Source: Adlercreutzia hattorii (GTDB taxonomy: Bacteria; Actinomycetota; Coriobacteriia; Coriobacteriales; Eggerthellaceae). From it: DNA of 64,000 nucleotides. The stretch spans positions 1,039,001 to 1,103,000 of the forward strand of contig NZ_AP022829.1 of assembly GCF_011405655.1 (NCBI RefSeq), given 5' to 3'. Within the stretch, counting starts at the first letter, position 1. Every line of letters starts with the position of its first letter. Below, piece by piece: positions 26,629 to 34,012 of this stretch. Below the pieces are notes generated by a model. It was not told the origin of the DNA. It saw nothing but the letters and a program-made list of their open reading frames with translations, and did not search any database. The position numbers and the translations under genes are program-made.

Positions 26629-28464
26629 ATGGGGAACTACGAAGAGGAGAAGGTGAGCGGCGGCATGGATCGTCGCTCGTTCTTCAAGCTCGGCGGGCTC
26701 ACCGCCGGCGTGGTCGCGTTCGCCGGCATGGCCGGCTGCGCGCCCCAGCAGGAGATGGCCAACACCGGCGGCGACAATGAGACGGTCGCGGCCCGGGTGC
26801 CCTACGCGGTCTACGACACCGACATCCTTATGATCGGCGGTGGCTACGGAGCCAGCTTCGCCATGAACGAGGCGTGCAAGGTGGGTCAGAACGTGCTCGT
26901 GGTCGACAAAGCTCCCTACGGCTTCGGCGGTGCCTTCGGCATGAATTTCGACATCATGAACACTTGGGTGCCCGGTGCGTACTACGAGACGGAGGAGGAG
27001 GTGCCTGGCACAAAGAAGATCCGCAACGAGGCCCTCTACGCGAAGACCGGCGTCCAGAACGAGGTTGAGGTGAATCCCGATGTGGTGTGCGCTAACTGGG
27101 GTGAGATCCTCTCGGACCGCAAGGAAGACGGCACGCCGAACTACATCTACGACTTCCCGACGACTCGCGGTTTCGAGCACTCCATGACGCGTCACTGGTC
27201 CGACCACTTCCGCGCCAAGGACTACGTGACCGTGCACGATCGCACGATGATCACCGACCTCATCATCGAGGACGGCCGCTGCCTGGGCGCCGTGGGCCTG
27301 CATCTTCCCACGGGCGAGTACCGCGTCTACCGCGCCAAGGTAACGCTGACTGCCGCGGGCGGCTGCACCCAGTTCTACGGTTGGAACTCCACCTCGCCCA
27401 CGACGAACAACGTGTGCGACAACACGGCTGACGTTGAGATGGCACTCCTGCGCCACGGCGGCAAGATCGCCAACGCCGAGTTCGGCAGCTACGACATGAT
27501 GGGCGTCTTCCCCCGCAGCTTCACCGCCTCCGAGGGCTCCATGGTGGGTGCCGACAGCGTGCACTCCGGCGACCTCATGGATGTGGACGGCACCTATCTG
27601 AAGGACTACCCGGAGATCGCCGAAAAGGAGCTTTTGGGTACCCAGGCCGGTGTTATCCAGGCTGTGAGCATCGTCGTGGACGCCGGCAAAGGCACGGAAA
27701 ACGGCGGAGTGTACCTGGACTGCAAGCCCGAGTCGCTTTCCACCATGCGCTGGATGTACCAGCGCAACGCGGCCCTGCTGAAGGAGAAGTTCGGCTTCGA
27801 CTTCACCGAGCAGCCCGTGGAGGTCGTGCCCGAGATGTACGAGCATGGCGGAGAGCCCATCACCGACGAGAACGCCATGTGCGTCGATGCCGAGGGCCTG
27901 TTCTGCGTGCGTGCCAACGCCGGCAGCGAGGGCGGCATGATGAACATCACCAACCGCCGTATGGGCCGCTACGCCATGAAGAAGGCGCTCGAGTACCTGG
28001 CGACCTACGAGGAGTCCGAGGCCGTAACCTACGAGGGCGTTGCCGCTGAGATCGAGCGCTTGGAGGATCTGCGCACCCGCCAGATCGAGGGTTCGCTGCG
28101 TCCCATCACGGTGCGCCGCAACATCCAGCACGCCTGCGCCGAGTCGGGGCGTCCGAGCCGATCTGTCGAGGTGCTTGAGACGGCCAAGGCCGAGCTCGAC
28201 CGCATCATGAACGAGGACATTCCCAAGATGGCCTGCGCCGATGACAGCCTCGTCAGCAATGCCGACTGGAAGGACGCCATCGAGGTTGTCAACCTGCTCG
28301 ACATCGCGCGCCTTTCCGTGGAGGCTTCCCTTGCCCGCGAGGAAAGCCGCGACGCGCTGATTCGCCCCGAATACCCCGAGACCGACGATGCGAACTGGAA
28401 GTGCGCGCTGGCCTACACTCGCGCCGAGGACGGCACCCTGTCCTACGAGAAGATTCCCTACTAG
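26629..28464 (+). CDS. Tat-exported FAD-binding reductase subunit, FrdA/SdhA-like (module B)
   Basis: 611 residues, paralogue of the module A flavoprotein. The leader peptide and Tat signal are nearly identical (MGNYEEEKVSGGMDRRSFFK). The FAD site reads TDILMIGGGYGASFAMNEAC. The region after the FAD site (NTWVPGAYYETEEEVPG) and the active-site-side motif NAEFGSYDMMG differ from module A (NAEFCTYDMMG), pointing to a changed substrate. The downstream Fe-S gene starts 23 bp later. Confidence 0.85.
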   Translation: MGNYEEEKVSGGMDRRSFFKLGGLTAGVVAFAGMAGCAPQQEMANTGGDNETVAARVPYAVYDTDILMIGGGYGASFAMNEACKVGQNVLVVDKAPYGFGGAFGMNFDIMNTWVPGAYYETEEEVPGTKKIRNEALYAKTGVQNEVEVNPDVVCANWGEILSDRKEDGTPNYIYDFPTTRGFEHSMTRHWSDHFRAKDYVTVHDRTMITDLIIEDGRCLGAVGLHLPTGEYRVYRAKVTLTAAGGCTQFYGWNSTSPTTNNVCDNTADVEMALLRHGGKIANAEFGSYDMMGVFPRSFTASEGSMVGADSVHSGDLMDVDGTYLKDYPEIAEKELLGTQAGVIQAVSIVVDAGKGTENGGVYLDCKPESLSTMRWMYQRNAALLKEKFGFDFTEQPVEVVPEMYEHGGEPITDENAMCVDAEGLFCVRANAGSEGGMMNITNRRMGRYAMKKALEYLATYEESEAVTYEGVAAEIERLEDLRTRQIEGSLRPITVRRNIQHACAESGRPSRSVEVLETAKAELDRIMNEDIPKMACADDSLVSNADWKDAIEVVNLLDIARLSVEASLAREESRDALIRPEYPETDDANWKCALAYTRAEDGTLSYEKIPY

Positions 28465-28487
28465 TTAAGTAAGAAGGAGAATACGCT

Positions 28488-29183
28488 ATGAAGCTCACTA
28501 TCAAGCGCTACGATCCCTCGAAGGACAACGCGCCCTACGACGTGACCTACGAGGTGCCCCACGACGACGAGTACATGACTCTTCTGCAGGCGTTGGTGTA
28601 CGTGCACGAGAACGAAGAACCGCTGGCCTTCGACTTCTCCTGCCGCGGGCGCATGTGCGGCCGCTGTGCCATGATGATGGACGGCAAGCCGGTGCTGGCC
28701 TGCGTCGAGCCCATCGATGACGGCAACCACACCGTCGAGCCCTTGGAGGGTGTGCCGGTTATCAAGGACCTCATCGTGGACAAGAGCCAGGTGCAGGCCC
28801 GCATCGCCGAGACCTACAAGCGTGTGCGCGTCGCCCCGCTGACCGAGGCCGACCTCCAGGAGTACAACATGGAGCACGAGGCGGAGCTGTTCGGCATCAA
28901 CTACTGCGCCCGCTGCCAGGTGTGCACCGCCGGCTGCCCGGCCCGCGCCACCAACCCCGAGTACATCGGCCCCTCGCACATGCTGGCCGTGGCCTTCCGC
29001 CACTTCGACGCCTACGACCAGGCCGACCGCGTCGTCGAGGCCGTCCAGGGCGGCCTGTGGGACTGCACCATGTGCGGCACCTGCACGACGCTGTGCAACC
29101 AGCTGGAGATCGACCACCTGACCATCTGGCAGAAGCTGCGCGACGCCGCCACCGAGCGCGGCCTCATCGTCGAGGAAGCCTAA
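28488..29183 (+). CDS. Iron-sulfur subunit, FrdB/SdhB-like (module B)
   Basis: 231 residues, almost identical to the module A subunit, with the same cysteine motifs (CRGRMCGRC; CARCQVCTAGCP; CTMCGTCTTLCN). Because the Fe-S subunits are far more alike than the flavoproteins, they may be interchangeable or kept similar by gene conversion. No signal peptide and no anchor subunit. A terminator follows. Confidence 0.9.
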   Translation: MKLTIKRYDPSKDNAPYDVTYEVPHDDEYMTLLQALVYVHENEEPLAFDFSCRGRMCGRCAMMMDGKPVLACVEPIDDGNHTVEPLEGVPVIKDLIVDKSQVQARIAETYKRVRVAPLTEADLQEYNMEHEAELFGINYCARCQVCTAGCPARATNPEYIGPSHMLAVAFRHFDAYDQADRVVEAVQGGLWDCTMCGTCTTLCNQLEIDHLTIWQKLRDAATERGLIVEEA

Positions 29184-29195
29184 GCCATCCCCTCC

Positions 29196-29236
29196 GGGGC
29201 CTTCCGACCCTCCCTCCCACCGGAAGGCCCCCTCTT
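29196..29236 (+). terminator. Terminator of module B
   Basis: GGGGCCTTCC (29196-29205) with GGAAGGCCCC (29222-29231), followed by a pyrimidine tract. Same stem sequence as at 25262-25303. Confidence 0.7.
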
Positions 29237-29344
29237 GCTTGCAGCGGCGGGCGCGACCACACGGCCGCGCCCGCCGCTTTTCGATTGGCGTATCGAAAAG
29301 CTCTGTGCCAGCGGTTCTTAAGCGAGCGCTCTCCGCACGCTCTG

Positions 29345-30457
29345 TTAATCTACCTCGGCTTCGCGAGCGGCGAAGAACTCTCGGAAGCCTGGCAGACAGA
29401 ATTCGAGCTGCCCTTTGGCCCTCTCGCTAATAATGCCCTGCTTCAATAGGCGCTTCTTGTACCGGGACACGTGGCCAGACTGCTTACCGAGCCTCTTGGC
29501 GAGGGCGGCTTGCTTCGTCGTCCGAGAGTCTTCCAGCATGGCCGTTAGGAATGCTCGGTCGGCCTCGGTTAGCTCGTAATAAGTCGCCTCGTAAACGCGC
29601 TCTTCCAGTTCCCGCTGGGCGATGGCCGCAGCGCTGCGAATATCGGCTGCCGTGACCTGGGTCCGATCCGAGGCGAGATTCCAGGCTCGATAGCCGAGGA
29701 GCTGGAACATGTAGGGAAAGCCACCGATGGCCTCAACAGCAACAGTCAAGGCCTCGTCGTCAAGAGCTTTCCCTCCCTTCTCCATGGTAATGCGGAAAGC
29801 CTCTGCCACTTCGTAGTCGCTGATCGAAGCGAGATCGTGCCGGGTCGCGCGACGTAAAAACGATGTGGTCTTCCCAGCCAAGAGTGCGGTGAGGCCATAG
29901 GGGAGGCCAGCCATCAGAAGGGCGACTTTGCGGTTTTCATCGAGAAAATGCTGGAAGGCCGTTACGAGGGTGGTCATTTCGTCAAGATCGGGATCGACCT
30001 CATCGATAGTCACAACGAGTCCGACTCCAGCTTCCTCAAGCTGGTCGAGTACATCGTCCATCCTTGTGCGCCAACTGGTTTTGGCATCTTCTCGGTTATC
30101 CCAAGATAGAGATCCGATAGGAGCAATGCTCACCGAGGCAAGTTTGCGCTTGGGGGTGCCATCGATAAGGTGAGAAGCGCCCCGGTTGATACGTAAGAGG
30201 ATTTCCTCAAGCATATCAGGAGAGGATGTTACCCTGGCGGACACCCAGCCGTTCTCTTCGGCCATATTTGCGAAGAGCGAGAGAAGCGCTGTCTTGCCGG
30301 CGCCTCGAGCACCCACGAAAACAGAGACAAGAGCTGGATCGTTGCCGCTGCCCTTGAGGGCGAAATCCATCTCGTCCACCAAGTCGGTGCGGCCGGCCAT
30401 ATAGGCGGGAATCTTGCCGAAGATGGGCGTGAAGGGGTTTTCAGCTGGTTCATCCAT
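29345..30457 (-). CDS. AAA+ ATPase with C-terminal winged helix
   Basis: 370 residues from ATG 30457 (MDEPAENPFTPIFGKIPAYM), behind AAGGAG; an ATG at 30493 lies within the repeat array and is less likely. Walker A GARGAGKTALL (residues 49-59), Walker B LVVTIDEVD, a sensor region LLMAGLP, and a C-terminal helix-turn-helix (AALAKRLGKQSGHVSRYKKR). Resembles Orc/Cdc6-like or MoxR-distant ATPases often found beside mobile DNA, but no partner gene is adjacent. The promoter region contains the GTTAGC array, which the winged helix might bind. Function unknown. Confidence 0.8.
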   Translation of the reverse strand: MDEPAENPFTPIFGKIPAYMAGRTDLVDEMDFALKGSGNDPALVSVFVGARGAGKTALLSLFANMAEENGWVSARVTSSPDMLEEILLRINRGASHLIDGTPKRKLASVSIAPIGSLSWDNREDAKTSWRTRMDDVLDQLEEAGVGLVVTIDEVDPDLDEMTTLVTAFQHFLDENRKVALLMAGLPYGLTALLAGKTTSFLRRATRHDLASISDYEVAEAFRITMEKGGKALDDEALTVAVEAIGGFPYMFQLLGYRAWNLASDRTQVTAADIRSAAAIAQRELEERVYEATYYELTEADRAFLTAMLEDSRTTKQAALAKRLGKQSGHVSRYKKRLLKQGIISERAKGQLEFCLPGFREFFAAREAEVD

Positions 30458-30476
30458 GGGTATCTCCTTGCGCTGT

Positions 30477-30529
30477 GTTAGCAAAGTTAGCAATTTTTAG
30501 TAAAGTTAGCATTTGTTAGGAAAGTTAGC
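30477..30529. repeat. Phased array of GTTAGC hexamers (copy 2)
   Basis: Hexamers start at 30477, 30486, 30496 (degenerate TTTAGT), 30505, 30515 (GTTAGG) and 30524. This is the same 9/10/9/10/9 spacing as the array at 21423-21475. It lies 20-72 bp upstream of the ATPase start codon, so it covers the probable promoter. Confidence 0.8.
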
Positions 30530-30631
30530 AAGTAGAAGTCCGAACGAGGACGGCAGGGGCGACGGCGTTTCGGTTCAGCGAACGCAAGGCGGCCGAGCCC
30601 TGGGCCGTCACGTTTCTGGCCGGCTTCGCAT

Positions 30632-30706
30632 GGCCCCCGAGCAGGTGCAGGACTTTCACCCCACGCCGCCCGCCATTTCCACCTGCATGTACTACACGGG
30701 CCTCGA
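30632..30706 (+). pseudogene. Fragment of ygiQ
   Basis: About 75 bp match the ygiQ interior near 20969-21043: CCCGAGCAGGTGCAGGACTT, then CCCCACGCCG and CCATTTCCACCTGCATGTAC. A few substitutions are present and the matching stops abruptly at both ends. It encodes only PEQVQDFHPTPPAISTCMYY out of context. It is a relic of duplication or recombination, close to the second GTTAGC array, whose first copy lies just after intact ygiQ. Confidence 0.8.
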
Positions 30707-30893
30707 AAGAGCAGCCTGTTGTCGAGATAGTCGGAGTGAAGAACGCGAGAATCGCAAGCCGCCCCTGTTCGTATTCGTCCGTGTCAACGGTAAAATAGGT
30801 TCGGCTTTCACCGAGGATCTCGTTGTCGATAGCGTAGTTCTTGGGGAAGAAGGCGACGTCGTTGTCGCGCAAGCAATAGTGTCGGCCATTTTG
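30707..30893 (-). pseudogene. Decayed ORF, possibly acetyltransferase-like
   Basis: Minus-strand peptide YCLRDNDVAFFPKNYAIDNE followed by ESRTYFTVDTDEYEQGRLAI and LAFFTP. The pattern (SRTYF.VD....ILAFFT) resembles the N-terminal part of GNAT-type acetyltransferases of mobile regions. No start codon, a stop just upstream, and a run-out into the ygiQ fragment indicate decay. The upstream sequence continues the similarity poorly in another frame. Family assignment is tentative. The rest of 30530-31120 holds no supported gene. Confidence 0.25.
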
Positions 30894-31122
30894 TCATCCA
30901 GCTTTACGACTTGGCCAATGCCCAACGTAGCTATGGCGAACCTCCCTTCATGCTCTCTCGCGTTATTGTCGGTACATCATAGCCGCTGCTCTGCATTGCA
31001 GCGAGAAAATGTGGTAGCAGTTGGGGTAGCGTTGTGGGCGCGCGCGGGAGTTGCTGCGTAGGCTTATCGAAAAGTGCCGCCTACGCCCGAGCACGTCTTT
31101 TCTTTCGAGAACGCGTCAGCTC

Positions 31123-31191
31123 TTGACGTGAGCGCTATACTGAGAATACTTAATCAAGGGAGGTGCTGACGGATGGGCTCAAATTTGCGCA
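31123..31191 (+). promoter_or_regulatory. Original promoter, RBS and start codon of LuxR regulator 3, cut off by the IS
   Basis: TTGACG (31123-31128) lies 17-18 bp before a weak -10 (around 31146-31152). AAGGGAGG precedes ATG 31173, which opens MGSNLR. The reading ends at the 8-bp target duplication TTTGCGCA (31184-31191), where the IS begins. Joining this to the sequence after the second duplication gives MGSNLRKWQLPALIS in frame with the LuxR gene at 32444. Confidence 0.75.
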
Positions 31192-32442
31192 TAATCCTCC
31201 TTTGCAGATTGTGGGCTAGGAGGAGGACTCCTCATCGTCTGAACTGGGCGACCTCGCGTAGAAGTCCCTGTATCGGAGCGTTTTCGGGTTGCGCATTGCC
31301 CGATCCAACACGAACGCCGCCTTTTCCATCTTGTCGCGGGGAGGGTTCATCATCACCCAGAAGAGGTCGAGGTAGCCGCCGAGCCTGGTGCGGTCGAACC
31401 CCGTGTGGGAGTCGAGGAACAGGCGCAGCAGATAGCAGAGCCGGTTGACCGCGGCGAGCGGGTTCTCCGGGTCGGGCAGGCGCTTGATGAGCTTGGAGTT
31501 GTGCCGCTCGCTGCGCAGGCCCAGCTCGCGGACCAGGCGGTTGTGGCCGTTCTCCATGTCGTGGACCAGCGTCGAGCCGCGCGCCACATGGCCCCCGAAG
31601 GCGGCGAGGGTGCGCGCGCCGCTGGTCTTGCCGAGCCCCTCGTCGGCGAACACCGACGCCCCGCTCCCGTCGCAGCCGATGCCGATGCAGTGCTTCCCCT
31701 TGGAGAAGCCGCCCGGGACCTTGGAGCCGTCGGGCATCCTCGGCTGGTCCGCCAGCGGCAGCGGGTACATCATCTCGTCGATCTCCACCCGGCCGGCCAG
31801 GGCGGCGCCCTCCTGCACCCCCTCCAGCACCGCGAGCAGCTTGGCGAGCCAGTACGGCGGCGTGGTGGCCGACCTGCGGCCCGACCGGGCCGCGCCCGCC
31901 AGGCTGCCGTAGGAGAAGACCTCGAGGAGGAACTCCGTCCAGTCGGCGACGGGCAGCTTGCGGCCGTCGAAGACGGTGCCGGTGGCCGGGTTGAACGCGC
32001 GGCCGCAGGACAGGCAGCGCCACCGGCGCACGCCGTTGGCGTCGCGCCCGTTGCCCTCGATCGCCGGCGAGCCGCAGCGCGGGCACGCGTCGCGGTCGTA
32101 GCCGTTGAAGAAATCGGCCTCGCCGACCAGGCCGGCGCCCGCGTGGCGGTAGCGGTACATGTCGCGGTGGCAGTCCCTGACGATCCTCTCGGCCGGGGAC
32201 AGCTCGCCGTCGCCGGCGCCGTCCCACGGCGTGGCCGACGGCGCCGGGCGCCGCCGCTTCTCTTCTCCGCTCATGGTGGAAGTCCTCGCTGCCCGGAGGG
32301 ACGGCGACGCCGAGGACTTCCACATCGCAAGAGCATCGCCGTCCATCCGGGCGGTCTCGCGGATGGATGTTCTGTTGCCTGCGATTATAGGGCAACGCGC
32401 GCGGCGGCGGATGCGCTACCCACATTCTGCAAAGGAGGATTT
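31192..32442 (-). mobile_element. IS1595-family-like (ISXO2-type) insertion sequence
   Basis: 1251 bp. Terminal inverted repeats of 24 bp (31192-31215 and 32419-32442) share AATCCTCCTTTGCAGA and TGTGGG, with two mismatches. Exact 8-bp direct repeats TTTGCGCA flank it (31184-31191 and 32443-32450), the duplication length expected for IS1595 relatives. The single transposase gene fills the interior on the minus strand. Confidence 0.9.
31216..32274 (-). CDS. ISXO2-like transposase
   Basis: 352 residues from ATG 32274 (MSGEEKRRRPAPSATPWDGA); ATG 32346 is an in-frame alternative. A zinc ribbon (CPRCGSPAIEGNGRDANGVR, then CLSCGRAF) precedes the ISXO2-type catalytic domain with VEIDEMMYP and LVHDMENGHNRLVRELG as probable DDE residues. 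The stop codon abuts the left terminal repeat. The frame is intact, so the element may be active. Confidence 0.9.
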   Translation of the reverse strand: MSGEEKRRRPAPSATPWDGAGDGELSPAERIVRDCHRDMYRYRHAGAGLVGEADFFNGYDRDACPRCGSPAIEGNGRDANGVRRWRCLSCGRAFNPATGTVFDGRKLPVADWTEFLLEVFSYGSLAGAARSGRRSATTPPYWLAKLLAVLEGVQEGAALAGRVEIDEMMYPLPLADQPRMPDGSKVPGGFSKGKHCIGIGCDGSGASVFADEGLGKTSGARTLAAFGGHVARGSTLVHDMENGHNRLVRELGLRSERHNSKLIKRLPDPENPLAAVNRLCYLLRLFLDSHTGFDRTRLGGYLDLFWVMMNPPRDKMEKAAFVLDRAMRNPKTLRYRDFYARSPSSDDEESSS

Positions 32443-32443
32443 T

Positions 32444-33841
32444 TTGCGCAAATGGCAGCTGCCCGCCTTGATATCATTGGGAATGAGCTTCTTTTGGCTG
32501 TTGCTCAGGCGTGGTCACATTGCTCTTTTTTTCGCTCCTGTGGAAACTGGAGCTGGGCTGCCTGGCCCCTATCTTGCGGCCGTGGTGCTAGCGCTCGCCG
32601 TTGCGCTTGCTGATGCTCTTGCGCAAGGCTTTTTTTCCAGAATCGTGGTTAGGCATGCCTGGATACTCGTTTTTGTAGGCGGCATCTCCGCGGTACTGGG
32701 GCTGGTCGCTGGCATCTTGGGTTCTGAGAGTCCTCCTGCCGTCGCTCTCGGAAAGGCGGTTTGCTATGCCGCTCTGCTTTGTGGGCTTGCGTGGGGATGG
32801 GGGACGCTCGTTTCCGAGAGGTTGTCTCGGCGCGTCATTGTCAGCGTGGCGATTTCTTTTGCCCTCGCAACCTTGGTTTCTCTGGTCGATCTATCTCCCG
32901 AGCCGTTTTGCTTTGTGCTGCCTTTTGCGGGGCCGCTCGTATCCTCTTTGGCACTATGGAAGGCGGCTGATATGCTTTCCGCCTCCGACAAACCGTCGGC
33001 TGACGAAGCTGTCTTGCATGAAAAAGGTCGCTTTATGGCTCTCGTGATTGCCTACTTGCTTGTTGGCGGTCTCGTTCGGGGCATGAGTTATGCGGAAGGT
33101 GCGAGTTCGACTCCATCCGTGGGCGGCTCGCTATCCGTTACCCTTGCATCCTTTGGGTGCGCGGCCGTTGTGGTGGCGATCTTCATCGCCATAAGAAACG
33201 ATGAATTGGCGCTTAATCTTCTCTGGGCTGTCGTATCGCTTTTATATTTCATGGGATTGTTCGGGATGGTGTCTGCTTCTGGTTTTCTTGGATCGGGCCT
33301 GTTCGTTGCAGCGAGGACTTGTTTCACCTTGCTGCTTTTCCTATCCTTGGCGGATTTAGCCGCCTCTAAAGGGCAACCAAGTCGCTACATGCTGCTCTTC
33401 ATTGCTACTGAAACGCTTTCGTCGGCCGTTACTTACGTATTTGTCCCTTGGGTGGCTGCTGTTTTTCCATCCCTGTTTCAAGTTGCACGCGAGTCGATGC
33501 TACTCATGGCTGCGCTTGCTCTTATCGGTCTGACGTTAATTGTTCTTACCTATGAAAAGTACTATTCTCAATTAAAGAAGCAGGGCAAAGGAGGACAACA
33601 GTCGCTTTTGCTCGATCCGCAAGCTGCGTTAGACGAACTGTCCTGTACCTACCTCCTCACGCAGCGCGAGCGAGAGGTATGCGCGTTGCTGTATAAGGGA
33701 AACAACTATAAAAAGATTGCCGAGGTCTTGGTCATCTCTCCGCAAACCGTGCTCTCACACACGCGCAATATTTACGCGAAGCTGAACGTGCATTCAAAGC
33801 AGGAGCTTATTGACCTCGTGAACTGTCGTATTGGCGAATAA
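32444..33841 (+). CDS. Multi-TM membrane protein with C-terminal LuxR HTH (regulator 3), 5' end displaced by IS
   Basis: 465 residues if read from TTG 32444, which lies in the target duplication, five bases after AAAGGAGG (32431-32438) supplied by the IS terminal repeat. Without the IS the gene would begin at ATG 31173 and be 471 residues long. Numerous membrane helices, then HTH LTQREREVCALLYKGNNYKK and PQTVLSHTRNIYAKLNVHS. Base composition is clearly lower in GC than the first two LuxR genes. It is convergent with the flavoprotein gene 34013-35701, its likely partner. Expression now depends on a promoter inside or beyond the IS. Confidence 0.8.
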   Translation: MRKWQLPALISLGMSFFWLLLRRGHIALFFAPVETGAGLPGPYLAAVVLALAVALADALAQGFFSRIVVRHAWILVFVGGISAVLGLVAGILGSESPPAVALGKAVCYAALLCGLAWGWGTLVSERLSRRVIVSVAISFALATLVSLVDLSPEPFCFVLPFAGPLVSSLALWKAADMLSASDKPSADEAVLHEKGRFMALVIAYLLVGGLVRGMSYAEGASSTPSVGGSLSVTLASFGCAAVVVAIFIAIRNDELALNLLWAVVSLLYFMGLFGMVSASGFLGSGLFVAARTCFTLLLFLSLADLAASKGQPSRYMLLFIATETLSSAVTYVFVPWVAAVFPSLFQVARESMLLMAALALIGLTLIVLTYEKYYSQLKKQGKGGQQSLLLDPQAALDELSCTYLLTQREREVCALLYKGNNYKKIAEVLVISPQTVLSHTRNIYAKLNVHSKQELIDLVNCRIGE

Positions 33842-33967
33842 GCTCGCAATATCACGAGACGAGACGTTCGATCGCTGAGCGCGGGGGATCGTAAGTGGTT
33901 AACTGCGAGCGCGGAAATGCTCAATGTGCTCTATAGGCTCTATCCTGCGTTGTGCCTCGAGACAGAA

Positions 33968-33996
33968 CAGAGGGAGCCTCTGAGAGGCTCCCTCTG
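33968..33996 (-). terminator. Hairpin between convergent genes
   Basis: CAGAGGGAGCCTC (33968-33980) and GAGGCTCCCTCTG (33984-33996) form a perfect 13-bp stem with a 3-nt loop. It lies just beyond the stop of the minus-strand flavoprotein and probably terminates it; the following minus-strand sequence is TTCTGTCTC. Confidence 0.65.
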
Positions 33997-34012
33997 CAAA
34001 GGGGAGGGTATT

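Noticed and set aside
30513-31061. 182-residue plus-strand ORF
   Set aside because: It merely reads through the GTTAGC array end, the ygiQ fragment and the decayed minus-strand ORF; no ribosome binding site and no coherent domain.
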